Source: JAXGXJ01 sp040772905
GTDB lineage: Bacteria > Actinomycetota > Thermoleophilia > RBG-16-64-13
Assembly (NCBI GenBank): GCA_040772905.1
Contig: JAXGXJ010000015.1
Location: 1 to 64,000, forward strand
Length of the DNA: 64,000 nt
Direction of reading: 5' to 3'
The notes under the pieces were generated by a model. The model saw only the letters and a program-made list of their open reading frames with translations. It did not search any database and was not told the origin of the DNA. Below are positions 27,545 through 41,783 of this stretch, piece after piece. The position numbers and the translations under genes were made by a program. Within the stretch, counting starts at the first letter, position 1. Every line of letters starts with the position of its first letter.

Positions 27545-29008
27545 ATGGAAGTAACGCTACGCGACATCCATAAGCATTTCGGGCCGGTGCGGGCCAACGA
27601 CGGGGTCACGCTCACCATCCCCGCCGGGACCATACAGGGCGTCCTGGGCGAGAACGGGGCCGGCAAGAGCACGCTCATGAAGATCCTCTCCGGCTACCAG
27701 CCGGCGGACAGCGGAGAGGTCGTTCTCGACGGGCAGGCGGTGACCATGCAGTCGCCCGCCGACGCCATCAGGCACGGCGTGGGCATGCTGCACCAGGACC
27801 CCATGGATTTCCCGCCCATGCGCGTGGTGGACAACCTTCTCATAGGTGCGCCCGGGGGCCTCATCCCCCGCAGGGCCCAGGCGGCGGCGGCCGTCACCGA
27901 GCAGGCGCGCGCCCTGGGGCTCGAAGTCGACCTCAAAGCCGAGGTTGGGTCTCTCACGGTGGGCGAACGGCAACAACTCGAGCTTGCCCGCCTCCTTTGG
28001 TTGGGCGCGAAAGTGCTCATCCTCGACGAGCCCACCACAGGCATCAGCGCGGTCCAAAGGACGCAGTTGTTCGACGCCCTGCGCCGCTTGGCCCAGCAGG
28101 GCAAGACCGTCATCTTCGTCTCTCACAAGCTGGAGGAGGTGCAGGATCTCTGCACCAGAGTAGCCGTCCTGCGCCAGGGCAAGCTGGTAGGTGAAGCCCT
28201 GCCCCCGTTCAGCGTGGACGGGCTCGTCTCCATGATGTTCGAGCGCGAGGTCACCCACGGGCAGCGCTACGCCTGCGCACCCGGAGCACCTGTGCTCGAG
28301 TTGTCCTCACTGTCGACGGAGCACGGGCGAATCCACATCCAAGGCCTCGACCTGCAGGTCCGCGCCGGCGAGACTATCGGCTTGGCCGGCATGGAGGGCA
28401 GCGGCCAGAGCATCCTGCTGCGCGCGTGCGCCGGTCTGGTCCCCACCACCGAGGGCAAGGTGGTCGTGGACGGCCGCGACCTGACGGGTAAGGCCTACCG
28501 CCAGTTCAAGAAGCGAGGCGTCGCCTACGTCCCCGCGGCACGATTGGAGGAGGGGCTCATCCCGGGGCTCAGCCTGTCCGAGCACTTCCTCCTGACGCAG
28601 CGGAAGCCAGGCCTGTTCATCGACCTCGAGCAGGGCAGGCGTGTGGCGGAGGAGCGCATCTCTCAGTACAACATCAGGGGTACGGCCACCAGCCGAGTGG
28701 AAGCCCTCTCGGGCGGCAACCAGCAGCGCGCGCTTCTGGCCTTGGTGAAGCCCGAGGCCCGTGTCCTCCTGCTGGAACACCCCACCCGGGGCTTGGACAT
28801 CGAATCGGTCATCTATCTGTGGGGCAAACTGAAGGAGCGCTGTAACGGAGGTGGGGCCATCATCTTCACCTCCAGCGACCTGGACGAGCTGCTCCGCTAC
28901 AGCGATCGCATCCTGGTCTTCTTCGCCGGACGGGTGTCGCAACCCCTCTCAGCGACCGAGACCACCGTGGACAAGCTGGGCCAACTCATCGGAGGCAGCG
29001 GTGTCTGA
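27545..29008 (+). CDS. BMP-type nucleoside ABC transporter, duplicated ATPase
   Basis: 487 residues with two ABC domains, as in the RbsA/MglA/YufO group. Domain 1 has Walker A GENGAGKST, signature LTVGERQQ and Walker B LILDEPTTG. Domain 2 has a degenerate Walker A (GMEGSGQS, no Lys), signature LSGGNQQ, and His in place of Asp in its Walker B (LLLEHPTRG). One functional and one degenerate site is normal for this group. It energises the two permeases that follow; context with the BMP lipoprotein indicates nucleoside import. Confidence 0.94.
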   Translation: MEVTLRDIHKHFGPVRANDGVTLTIPAGTIQGVLGENGAGKSTLMKILSGYQPADSGEVVLDGQAVTMQSPADAIRHGVGMLHQDPMDFPPMRVVDNLLIGAPGGLIPRRAQAAAAVTEQARALGLEVDLKAEVGSLTVGERQQLELARLLWLGAKVLILDEPTTGISAVQRTQLFDALRRLAQQGKTVIFVSHKLEEVQDLCTRVAVLRQGKLVGEALPPFSVDGLVSMMFEREVTHGQRYACAPGAPVLELSSLSTEHGRIHIQGLDLQVRAGETIGLAGMEGSGQSILLRACAGLVPTTEGKVVVDGRDLTGKAYRQFKKRGVAYVPAARLEEGLIPGLSLSEHFLLTQRKPGLFIDLEQGRRVAEERISQYNIRGTATSRVEALSGGNQQRALLALVKPEARVLLLEHPTRGLDIESVIYLWGKLKERCNGGGAIIFTSSDLDELLRYSDRILVFFAGRVSQPLSATETTVDKLGQLIGGSGV

Positions 29009-29031
29009 GTGCAGGTCGAAAGGAGACGGCC

Positions 29032-30294
29032 GTGGCTGAGAACCACGACCACGGAACTGCGTCGCGGCCGCGCGCGCGCAGCCGCGCGGCGCGCCTGCGG
29101 TGGCTCAACCTCGGGATGCAGGTCGGCGCGTTGGTGTTGGCCGTCCTCCTCACCACCATCATCCTCCTCATCGCCGGTGCGCCCCCCTTCCAGGCCTACA
29201 AAGAGATAGTGCTGGGAGCCGTCGGCTCGTTCGGCAACTTCTCCGACGTACTGGTGGCCTGGGTGCCTCTGCTGCTGGCAGCGGCCGGCGGACTGGTGAC
29301 CTTCGCCGCCGGACTGTGGAACATCGGCATCGAAGGCCAGATCGTCTTGGGAGCGGTGCTGACCACCTGGGTCATGCGCGTCCTGCAGGAGACCGCCCTG
29401 CACCCCGCTCTGATCATAGTCGTGGCCATCGTGGCCGGAATCGTGGGCGGAGCTCTGTGGGCGGCTTTGGCCGGCATCTTGAAGACGTTCGGCGGCGTGA
29501 ACGAGATCTTCGGCGGGCTGGGCCTGAACTTCGTCGCCACGGCCCTCACCCTATGGCTCATCTTCGGTCCCTGGAAGCGCCCCGGCATCGGCTCCATGAG
29601 CGGCACTGAGCCTTTTCGGGCCGAGCTGACCCTCCCCACCATCGCCGGACAGCGCCTAAGCCTCTGGGCCTTGGGCTTGGGCATCCTAGCCGTCATCCTG
29701 GTGTACGTCGCCCTGGAGAGGACGTACTTCGGGTTGCGCTTGAAGGCAGTGGGCCGCAACAGCAGAGCGGCGTTCCTGCTGGGCATCCCCACGTGGCAGT
29801 ACGGACTATTGGCCTTCCTCTTCTGCGGAGGCCTTGCCGGCCTTGCCGGCGCCCTGCAGGTCACGAGCGTCTACTACCGACTCATCCCGTCCATATCCAG
29901 CGGGTATGGCTTCCTGGGGCTCATGATCGGCATGCTCATCGCCTACCGAGCCATCTGGGTGGCGCCGGTGGCCCTCTTCTTCGCCGCGCTCAACATCGGC
30001 AGCATCCAGCTGCCCATCGTCCTCAAGCTCGACTCTACCCTCTCCGGCGTGCTGCAGGGCGCCCTGGTCCTCCTGGTGGTGCTCATGGAGGGCGTCAGGC
30101 AGAGTTACCTACGCCGTGCCCGGCTGCGCACCGACGACCCCGGTCCCACCGGCACCGGTGACGACACCACGGTCGAGGGCCTCACGCGGCCGCCGGAGAC
30201 ACCGGTGGTGATGGATGAGGACGACTTCGTCACGGCCCTCGCCCACCCGGCGCCGCGCACGCAGACAGGCTTCCTGCGACCAGAGGAGGCGTGA
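29032..30294 (+). CDS. BMP-type nucleoside ABC transporter permease 1
   Basis: 420 residues of the BPD_transp_2 (branched-chain/ribose) permease family with about nine hydrophobic helices from residue 25 to 360 and a conserved GGVNEIFGGLGLNFVA loop. The C-terminal ~60 residues are a polar acidic tail without family similarity. GTG 29032 has AGGAG at 6 nt. The next permease starts within the stop region. Confidence 0.93.
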   Translation: MAENHDHGTASRPRARSRAARLRWLNLGMQVGALVLAVLLTTIILLIAGAPPFQAYKEIVLGAVGSFGNFSDVLVAWVPLLLAAAGGLVTFAAGLWNIGIEGQIVLGAVLTTWVMRVLQETALHPALIIVVAIVAGIVGGALWAALAGILKTFGGVNEIFGGLGLNFVATALTLWLIFGPWKRPGIGSMSGTEPFRAELTLPTIAGQRLSLWALGLGILAVILVYVALERTYFGLRLKAVGRNSRAAFLLGIPTWQYGLLAFLFCGGLAGLAGALQVTSVYYRLIPSISSGYGFLGLMIGMLIAYRAIWVAPVALFFAALNIGSIQLPIVLKLDSTLSGVLQGALVLLVVLMEGVRQSYLRRARLRTDDPGPTGTGDDTTVEGLTRPPETPVVMDEDDFVTALAHPAPRTQTGFLRPEEA

Positions 30295-30296
30295 CC

Positions 30297-31295
30297 GTGG
30301 ACGGCGCGACCATCCTCATCGGTCTGAGCGGCGTGCTGGCCACCGCCGCGCCCATCGTCGTCGCTTCGGTGGGCGAGACCTTCACCGAGCGGGCGGGGCT
30401 CATCAACCTCTCGGTGAACGGTTCCATCCTCCTTTCAGCCATGGGGAGTTTCGTGGTGGCGGTCACCACGGGCAGCTTGTTCCTGGGCTTTCTCGCCGGG
30501 GCGGTCATCGGGGCGGTGGTGGCCCTCGTGGTGGCGTTCGGCAGCATCACGCTGCGCCAGTCGCAAGTGGCGATCGGGTTCGTCCTGGCCCTCTTCTGCC
30601 GTGACCTGTCGTACTTCTTGGGCAACCCCTTCATGGGCGAGATGGGCCCGCGCCTGACAGTCTGGGCCATACCCGGGCTGAAGGAGATCCCCATCCTCGG
30701 CACCCTCTTCTTCAAGCACGACGTGATGACCTATGTGAGCTTCGTGCTCATAGCCGTGAGCTGGTGGTGGATCTACCGCACCCGGCCGGGGCTGACGCTC
30801 CGGGCGGTGGGCGATCGCCCGGCCGCCGCCTTCGCGCGCGGCGCGAGGGTGAACCTCATCCGCTACAGCTACACGGTGCTGGGCGGCGCGCTGGTGGGAC
30901 TCGCCGGCCCCATGTTCTCGCTCAGCGTCAAGGCCGGGTGGAAGGGCACCATCTCCGGTCTGGATGGGCTGGGATGGATCGTGCTGGCCATCGTCATCTT
31001 CGGCGCGTGGAACCCGGTGCGGGTCGCCCTGGGAGCCTACCTCTTCGGCCTTCTGCAGTGGCTGAGCGTCGTCTTGCAGCCCAGCCTGCAGGGTATCCCC
31101 TCTCAGGTCTTGCAGGTGGCGCCGTTCCCGCTCATGATCCTCACCCTCCTCTTGGTGAACATCGGCAACGCGGAGTGGGTGGAGCGTGTTCTGGCAGCCC
31201 TGCCCGAGCCGACTCGGCGCGTGGTGGCCCGCATCCTACGTTCCATGCGGGTGATCTCTCCCGGAAGTCTAGGAGTGCCGTTCGAGCGAGACTGA
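30297..31295 (+). CDS. BMP-type nucleoside ABC transporter permease 2
   Basis: 332 residues, the second BPD_transp_2 permease of the importer (YufQ-like), with the typical ERAGLINLSVNGSILLSA near residue 25 and multiple helices to about 310. GTG 30297 is preferred because GGAGG is 7 nt upstream; GTG 30291 overlaps the previous stop as GTGA but sits almost on the ribosome site. Heterodimer with the 29032 product is expected. Confidence 0.92.
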   Translation: MDGATILIGLSGVLATAAPIVVASVGETFTERAGLINLSVNGSILLSAMGSFVVAVTTGSLFLGFLAGAVIGAVVALVVAFGSITLRQSQVAIGFVLALFCRDLSYFLGNPFMGEMGPRLTVWAIPGLKEIPILGTLFFKHDVMTYVSFVLIAVSWWWIYRTRPGLTLRAVGDRPAAAFARGARVNLIRYSYTVLGGALVGLAGPMFSLSVKAGWKGTISGLDGLGWIVLAIVIFGAWNPVRVALGAYLFGLLQWLSVVLQPSLQGIPSQVLQVAPFPLMILTLLLVNIGNAEWVERVLAALPEPTRRVVARILRSMRVISPGSLGVPFERD

Positions 31296-31531
31296 GAGAG
31301 GGAAGCGGGTGAGTTCTTGTCCTTTTGTCTAAGGAAAGGACCTCTAGATGGGCCGTTTGGATAGCTCTCTCCATCTGCACTACTGGTACCCTGACCTCAC
31401 CGGCGGCTCACCGAGTGCGGTGTGCAGGTGAGTCGTGTCACGCCGGCGCGGCCTTCGGGCCCGCGGGCAGGCATCCGGCCTCCACTCAACGCGATCAGGA
31501 CGGCAGCGCCGCACAGGCAAGGGCAGAGACT

Positions 31532-36097
<4,566 letters not shown>

Positions 36098-36101
36098 AGC
36101 C

Positions 36102-37547
36102 ATGTCGAGAGAACGAGCCTTCCTGGACCTAGAGCGTCGCGACGTCGCCTACCGGCCGGCCGCCGAGCGAGTGAAGGATTACGCGCCCGTCAACATCCCG
36201 CTGACGGCCGCCGAGATCAACGCCCAAGCCGCCCGCTGCATGGACTGCGGCACCCCGTTCTGCCACGCCGCGCCCAGCGGATGTCCGCTGGGCAACATCA
36301 TCCCCGAGTTCAACGCCCACGTGTACGCCGGGTTCTGGAAGGAAGCGCTCGATGTGCTCCTTCAGACCAATTGCTTCCCCGAATTCACAGGCCGCGTATG
36401 CCCGGCCCCCTGCGAGGGCGCGTGCGTGCTGGGGCTCATCCGCCCTCCGGTGAACATCTGCAAGATAGAACTTGCCGTCATCGAACAGGGCTTCCAGCGC
36501 GGGTTCGTCAAGGCCGAACCCCCCCGAGTGAGGCGCAAGGAGCAGGTGGCGGTGGTGGGTTCGGGACCCAGCGGTCTGGCTGTGGCCTGGATGCTCAACC
36601 GCGCAGGCTTCAATGTGACCGTATACGAGAAGAACGCCCGCTTCGGCGGTCTGCTGCGCTACGGTATCCCCGACTTCAAACTCGAGAAGTTGGTGATCGA
36701 GCACCGCCTGCAGTTGATGCGGCAGGAGGGCGTCACGTTCGAATGCTGCGTCGACGTGGGCCGAGATGTCTCCTACCGGTATCTGCGCGACCGTTTCGAC
36801 GCCATCGTGCTCGCGACCGGGGCAGGCGTCCCTCGCGACCTGCGCGTGCCCGGCCGGGAGTTGGACGGCATCCATTTCGCCATGGACTTCTTGACCCAGC
36901 AGAACAGGATCGTGGGGGGCGAGCCTCTGCCCGACGGCCCCCTGCTCTCGGCCAAAGACAAGAGCGTGGTCGTAGTCGGCGGCGGCGACACCGGTTCTGA
37001 CTGCATCGGCACCGCGTGGCGGCACGGGGCGCGGCAGGTGGTGCAGTTGGAGATCCTGCCCGAGCCGCCGGCGACGCGGGCGGAGTCCACTCCCTGGCCG
37101 CAGTGGCCGCTCATGCGTCGCGATTCCAGCAGTCATCACGAAGGAGACACGGTGCGGCGTTGGAGTGTCGACACCACCGCGCTCACCGGCGACGCCGGTC
37201 GTGTGACACACATCCACTGCGTGGAGGTGGAGTGGGTGCCGGATGAGACGCAGGGCAGGCTGTATCCGCGGCCCATCCCCGGGTCGGATTCCACCTTCGA
37301 AGCCGACATGGTCCTGTTGGCCATGGGTTTCGTAGGCCCCGGCTTCAGTGCCCTCATCGACGATCCCGGCATCGAGAAGGACGCGCGTGGCTTCATCGCC
37401 CGTGATCAAGACCACATGACCAGCGTCCCGGGTGTCTTCGTGACCGGCGACATGCAGCGCGGGCCCTCCTTAGTGGTGCACGCCATCAACGACGGCATGC
37501 GCACCGCGGAGAAAGTCAGGACGTACCTCGACTCGAGGGGGGCTTAA
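36102..37547 (+). CDS. gltD: Glutamate synthase small subunit
   Basis: 481 residues. It passes NADPH electrons through FAD and two [4Fe-4S] clusters to GltB. The N-terminal Cys motifs (CMDCGTPFC, CPLGNIIP, CPAPCEGAC) bind the clusters. FAD motif VAVVGSGPSGLAVAWMLNRAG and NADP motif VVVVGGGDTGSDCIGTA follow, and the C-terminal GVFVTGDMQRGPSLVVHAI closes the FAD site. Lies between gltB and the KaiC-like/ATP-grasp gene with gaps of 4 and 3 nt, so all are one operon. Confidence 0.97.
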   Translation: MSRERAFLDLERRDVAYRPAAERVKDYAPVNIPLTAAEINAQAARCMDCGTPFCHAAPSGCPLGNIIPEFNAHVYAGFWKEALDVLLQTNCFPEFTGRVCPAPCEGACVLGLIRPPVNICKIELAVIEQGFQRGFVKAEPPRVRRKEQVAVVGSGPSGLAVAWMLNRAGFNVTVYEKNARFGGLLRYGIPDFKLEKLVIEHRLQLMRQEGVTFECCVDVGRDVSYRYLRDRFDAIVLATGAGVPRDLRVPGRELDGIHFAMDFLTQQNRIVGGEPLPDGPLLSAKDKSVVVVGGGDTGSDCIGTAWRHGARQVVQLEILPEPPATRAESTPWPQWPLMRRDSSSHHEGDTVRRWSVDTTALTGDAGRVTHIHCVEVEWVPDETQGRLYPRPIPGSDSTFEADMVLLAMGFVGPGFSALIDDPGIEKDARGFIARDQDHMTSVPGVFVTGDMQRGPSLVVHAINDGMRTAEKVRTYLDSRGA

Positions 37548-37550
37548 GAG

Positions 37551-40133
37551 ATGGCCGATCCCACCATGACCACCGGACTACCCGGACTGGACCGAGTGCT
37601 GAAAGGCCTGCTGCCCGGCGACAACGTGGTGTGGCAGATAGACACGGTGGAGGAATACCAGGCTCTGGTCACACCGTATGCGCGCGCAGCGGTCGCGAAC
37701 GGAAAGAAGCTGGTCTACTTCCGCTTCGCACGCCACGAGCCGCTGCTCACTCCGGAAGACGGAGCCGAGATCCACGAACTCGACCCCGAAGAGGGTTTCG
37801 AGAACTTCATCGCACGCATCCACGGTGTGATCGAGCGATCGGGCATCGGGGCGTTCTACGTGTTCGACTGCCTCTCGCGGCTGGCCATCGACTGGTACTC
37901 CGATCAGATGCTGGCCAATTTCTTCATGCTCACCTGTCCCTACCTGTTCGATCTGGAGACGGTGGCCTACTTCGGCGTCTACCGCAACTACCACACCACG
38001 TTCGCGCTGGGCCCCATCCAGGAGACCACCCAGCTCTTCCTTGACACCTACAAGCACAACGACGAGTTGTACGTCCGGCCCGTGAAAGTGCAGCAGCGCT
38101 ACTCCCCCACCATGAACATGCTGCATGTGTGGAGAGGCGACGACTTCAAGACCGTCAGCGACAGCGCCATCATCACCCAGATCCTCTCCTCGGGGCGCTG
38201 GTCGGGGCTGGCGCGGGACAGCAGCGCCGGCTTCTGGGAATCGGCCTTCATCAAGGCGCGCGAACTCCTGGAGTCCGGCGATTACAGGCCGGACCTGCCG
38301 GGCCAGGGCAAGGATGTCTACGACCTCCTGGTGAGCATGATCATCTCGCGCGACACCACCATGCAGCGTCTCATCGTGCACTACATGACCCTGCAGGACA
38401 TCCTCAACGTCCGCAAACGCATGATCGGCACGGGCTTGGTGGGCGGCAAGACGGTGGGCATGTTGCTGGCCCGCTCCATCCTGCGCAGGTCGAGCGACCA
38501 TCTGGCCGATGTGCTGGAGGAGCACGATTCCTTCTACATCGGCTCCGACGTCTTCTATGACTTCTTGGTGCGCAGCGGCGTGTGGTGGGTGCGGCAGAAG
38601 CAACGCGACCCGGAGAACTTCCTCGACGGCGCCGAGCAGGCCCGCAGGCGCATCCTCACCGGTGAGTTCTCCCCACACATCCTCCAGAGCCTGGAGGAGA
38701 TGGTCGACTACTTCGGGCAGTCGCCCTTCATCGTGCGTTCCAGCTCTCTGCTGGAGGACAATTACGGCAACTCCTTCGCGGGCAAGTACGAGAGCATCTT
38801 CTGCGCCAACCAGGGTCCGCGCGAGCAGCGTCTACAGGACCTGTTGGCCGCCATCCGCACCATCTACGCCAGCTCCATGAGCGAGAAGGCCCTTCGCTAT
38901 CGCGCCGACCGGGGCATGTTGGAGCGCGACGAGCAGATGGCCCTGCTGGTCATGCGTGTCTCGGGGGCCATGTATGACCGCAACTTCTACCCCCAGCTCG
39001 CCGGCGTGGGGTTCTCCTTCAACCCCTATGCCTGGGACCGCGCCATCGACCCCAAGGCCGGGGTGGTGCGCTTGGTGTTCGGACTGGGCACACGGGCGGT
39101 CAACCGCTCGGACGACGACTACACGCGGGTGATCGCGCTCAACGCTCCCGAAAAGCGGCCCGAGACCAACTTCGACGAGGTTGCGCAGTTCGCCCAGCGC
39201 CGCGTCGACCACCTCGATCTGGAGTCGAACCAGCTTGCGTCCAGCCACTTCCTGGACCTCATCAAGGATGAGCCCGAGATGCCCCTGCACCTGTTCGCTT
39301 CCAGCGAACCGTCCCGCGGCTCCACCGGCAGTCGCGCGCAGGTGCTCACCTTCGACCGCCTGCTGAAGGAGACCCGGTTCGTGGACGACCTGCGTGAGAT
39401 GCTGCAGGCCTTGGAGACCGCGTATGACTACCCGGTGGACATCGAGTTCGCGGCCAACTTCCTCGATGACCAGGTGTACAAGATCAACCTGCTGCAGTGC
39501 CGCCCACTGCAGGTGCAGGGGAGCACACAGGTTGAGCTGCCCGAGATGGACGTCGCCCCGGAAGACACCCTCATCAAAGCGCGCGGCGCAGTGATCGGAC
39601 AGAGCCGGGTGGCCTCCATAGGGCGCTTCGTATACGTCTCGCCCAGTCTCTACAGCCGCCTGCCCCTGCAGCAGCGCTATGAGGTCGCGCGCCTCCTTGG
39701 TGCCCTGAACCACGCCCCGTGCGACGGCGAAGGCGGCCTGATGATGTTGGGCCCGGGGCGCTGGGGGACCACCAGCCCTCATCTGGGCCTGCCGGTCACG
39801 TTCAGCGACATCAACCACGTGACCATCCTCTGTGAGATCGTGGCCATGCACGAGAACTTGGTGCCCGATGTGTCACTGGGAACCCACTTCCTCAACGAGA
39901 TAGTTGAAAGGAACATCCTCTATCTGGCCCTCTTCCCCCAGCAGGGAGAGAACTACCTGAGCCAGGAGTTCTTCGAGGACTCACCCAACAGGCTGCTGGA
40001 GCTCGTGCCTGGAGCGGAGAGCCTGGAGGGCGTCGTGCGGGTCATCGATGTGCCCCGCCTCCCCGAGGTGAACTCCATACGCCTCACGGCGAACGCGCTG
40101 GAACAGAAGGTGCTGTGCTATCTGGAACGATAG
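37551..40133 (+). CDS. KaiC/RAD55-like domain fused to PEP-synthase-type ATP-grasp domain
   Basis: 860 residues. The first ~240 resemble a KaiC/RAD55 RecA-like domain (TGLPGLDRVLKGLLPGDNVVW, YVFDCLSRLAIDWYSD), but the P-loop is missing: IDTVEEY stands where GxxGxGKT is expected. From about 291 a PPDK/PEP-synthase N-terminal ATP-grasp begins (GTGLVGGKTVGMLLARS). The substrate-phosphate motif VRSSSLLEDNYGNSFAGKYE lies near 393, and the C-terminal part ends near 680 (KINLLQCRPLQVQ). There is no swivelling phosphohistidine domain and no PEP-binding barrel, so it is not a normal PEP synthase. Residues about 690-860 I cannot assign. It follows gltD by 3 nt and precedes glnA, so a role linked to nitrogen or energy status is plausible but unproven. 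Confidence 0.8.
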   Translation: MADPTMTTGLPGLDRVLKGLLPGDNVVWQIDTVEEYQALVTPYARAAVANGKKLVYFRFARHEPLLTPEDGAEIHELDPEEGFENFIARIHGVIERSGIGAFYVFDCLSRLAIDWYSDQMLANFFMLTCPYLFDLETVAYFGVYRNYHTTFALGPIQETTQLFLDTYKHNDELYVRPVKVQQRYSPTMNMLHVWRGDDFKTVSDSAIITQILSSGRWSGLARDSSAGFWESAFIKARELLESGDYRPDLPGQGKDVYDLLVSMIISRDTTMQRLIVHYMTLQDILNVRKRMIGTGLVGGKTVGMLLARSILRRSSDHLADVLEEHDSFYIGSDVFYDFLVRSGVWWVRQKQRDPENFLDGAEQARRRILTGEFSPHILQSLEEMVDYFGQSPFIVRSSSLLEDNYGNSFAGKYESIFCANQGPREQRLQDLLAAIRTIYASSMSEKALRYRADRGMLERDEQMALLVMRVSGAMYDRNFYPQLAGVGFSFNPYAWDRAIDPKAGVVRLVFGLGTRAVNRSDDDYTRVIALNAPEKRPETNFDEVAQFAQRRVDHLDLESNQLASSHFLDLIKDEPEMPLHLFASSEPSRGSTGSRAQVLTFDRLLKETRFVDDLREMLQALETAYDYPVDIEFAANFLDDQVYKINLLQCRPLQVQGSTQVELPEMDVAPEDTLIKARGAVIGQSRVASIGRFVYVSPSLYSRLPLQQRYEVARLLGALNHAPCDGEGGLMMLGPGRWGTTSPHLGLPVTFSDINHVTILCEIVAMHENLVPDVSLGTHFLNEIVERNILYLALFPQQGENYLSQEFFEDSPNRLLELVPGAESLEGVVRVIDVPRLPEVNSIRLTANALEQKVLCYLER

Positions 40134-40224
40134 AGATAGGGGTGCCGCGCTACAGACTTGGCCATTTGTACTACAAGATGGGGGTAAGTATGGCCAGCCG
40201 CACAGAGCCCTCGGTAAAGGCCGT

Positions 40225-40233
40225 TGCTATCAT
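40225..40233 (+). promoter_or_regulatory. Possible extended -10 promoter of glnA
   Basis: TGCTATCAT (TGn plus TATCAT) lies 79 bp before the glnA start, in the 178-bp gap after the 37551 gene. No good -35 is visible, as expected for extended -10 promoters. Confidence 0.35.
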
Positions 40234-40311
40234 GCCGTCAGATCGAAAAGCTGATATCGCATGACGAAGGCAGCGGGGAACTCGGCAGACCACCGGGAAA
40301 GGAGCCACAGG

Positions 40312-41643
40312 ATGGCGGAGAAGTTGACCAAAGAAGATGTCCTGCGCATGGTCGAGGACAAGCAGATCAAGTTCGTGCGTTTCTGGTTCACGGACGTGCT
40401 GGGCTCACTGAAGAGCTTCGCCGTCACCCCGGCCGAACTGGAAGGTGCGTTCGATGAGGGCATGGGCTTCGACGGGTCGTCCATCGAAGGATTCGCCCGC
40501 ATCGAAGAGTCCGACATGGTGGCCTATCCCGATCCCAGCACGTTCGCCATCCTGCCCTGGCGCGCCGGTGCCGGCGGTACTGCCCGGATGTTCTGCGACA
40601 TCAAGACCCCCTCAGGCGAACCCTATGCCGGCGACCCCCGCACGGTTCTGCGCAAAGTGGTGGACAAGGCCGCATCCATGGGCTACACCATGAACGTGGG
40701 CCCGGAGCTGGAGTTCTTCTACTTCAAGGACAGCTGCGGCACCCAGGTGCTCGACCACGGCGGCTACTTCGACCTCACCACCCTCGACGCGGGCAGTGAC
40801 CTGCGCCGCGACACCGTGAACGCGTTGCACGCCCTCGGCATCCCGGTGGAGTACTCCCATCACGAAGTGGCCCCCTCGCAGCACGAGATCGATCTGCGCT
40901 TCACCGACGCCTGCAAGATGGCCGACCAGGTGATGACCTATCGCCTCACCGTCAAGGAGATCGCCCAGGCCCAGGGCGTCTACGCCACCTTCATGCCCAA
41001 GCCCATGTTCGGAGTGAACGGCTCGGGCATGCACGTGCACCAGTCGCTCTTCCAGGGCAGCAAGAACGCGTTCTTCGATCCAGATGACGAATACAACCTC
41101 TCCCCCGTGGGCAAGTCGTATATCGCCGGCCTCCTCAAACACGTGAAGGAGATCTGTCTGGTCACCAACCAGTGGATCAACTCCTACAAGCGCTTGGTGC
41201 CCGGGTACGAGGCCCCCGTGTACATCTGCTGGTCGCGGCGCAACCGCTCGGCCATGGTGCGCGTGCCCCTCTACAAGCCGGGTAAAGAGAACGCCACCCG
41301 CGTGGAACTCCGCAACCCCGATCCCGCCTGCAACCCCTACCTGGCCTTCGCCGCCATGTTGGCCGCCGGCCTGAAGGGTATCGAGGAGGGATACGAACTG
41401 CCGCCTGAAGCCAGTGACAACATCTACGAGATGACTGAAGCCGAGCGGGCCAAAGCCGGCATCGATTCCCTGCCCGAGGACCTCTACCAGGCCATCAGGT
41501 GCTTCGACGAGTCGGAGTTCGTGCGCGAGGCGCTGGGCGACCACGTGTGCGACTACCTCATCCGCAACAAATGGGCCGAGTGGAACGAGTACAAGGCGCT
41601 CGTCACTCCTTACGAGGTGGACCGCTACCTGCCCGTCCTTTAA
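40312..41643 (+). CDS. glnA: Glutamine synthetase type I
   Basis: 443 residues. It joins glutamate and ammonia with ATP. MGFDGSSIEGFARIEESDM near 51-69 includes Arg63, equivalent to Arg62 of the Bacillus GSI-alpha enzyme that senses feedback inhibitors. Catalytic blocks are GPELEFFYF, APSQHEIDLRF, NGSGMHVHQSLF and RVELRNPDPACNPYLAFA. It is the shorter GSI-alpha form: the C-terminal region reads NIYEMTEAERAKAGI as in Bacillus rather than the NLYDLP adenylylation loop of GSI-beta, so control is probably by feedback, not adenylylation. GGAG precedes the ATG. A strong terminator follows. Confidence 0.97.
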   Translation: MAEKLTKEDVLRMVEDKQIKFVRFWFTDVLGSLKSFAVTPAELEGAFDEGMGFDGSSIEGFARIEESDMVAYPDPSTFAILPWRAGAGGTARMFCDIKTPSGEPYAGDPRTVLRKVVDKAASMGYTMNVGPELEFFYFKDSCGTQVLDHGGYFDLTTLDAGSDLRRDTVNALHALGIPVEYSHHEVAPSQHEIDLRFTDACKMADQVMTYRLTVKEIAQAQGVYATFMPKPMFGVNGSGMHVHQSLFQGSKNAFFDPDDEYNLSPVGKSYIAGLLKHVKEICLVTNQWINSYKRLVPGYEAPVYICWSRRNRSAMVRVPLYKPGKENATRVELRNPDPACNPYLAFAAMLAAGLKGIEEGYELPPEASDNIYEMTEAERAKAGIDSLPEDLYQAIRCFDESEFVREALGDHVCDYLIRNKWAEWNEYKALVTPYEVDRYLPVL

Positions 41644-41664
41644 CACGCGTCCCAATCTGGCTCA

Positions 41665-41700
41665 GAGCACCCCGGCGGCCCGACGGCCGCCGGGGTGCTC
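41665..41700 (+). terminator. Intrinsic terminator of glnA
   Basis: A perfect 16-bp stem (GAGCACCCCGGCGGCC and complement) with a 4-nt loop lies 22 nt after the glnA stop. A short T-containing tail TTGCTTC follows. Confidence 0.8.
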
Positions 41701-41783
41701 TTGCTTCGAGGGCCCGCCGCCGCGCGCGTCCCGCGATGCTGCGGCGCTATACTGAGACACCGTTCCCGTCGCGAGGAGGCTGC

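Noticed and set aside
28359..28900. Second ATPase domain of the BMP transporter as a decayed gene because Walker A lacks Lys
   Set aside because: A degenerate C-terminal ATPase site is normal for the RbsA/MglA/YufO group.
31296..31531. A glutamine riboswitch or strong promoter before gltB
   Set aside because: No recognisable glnA/downstream-peptide RNA core and no hexamer pair with acceptable spacing were found.
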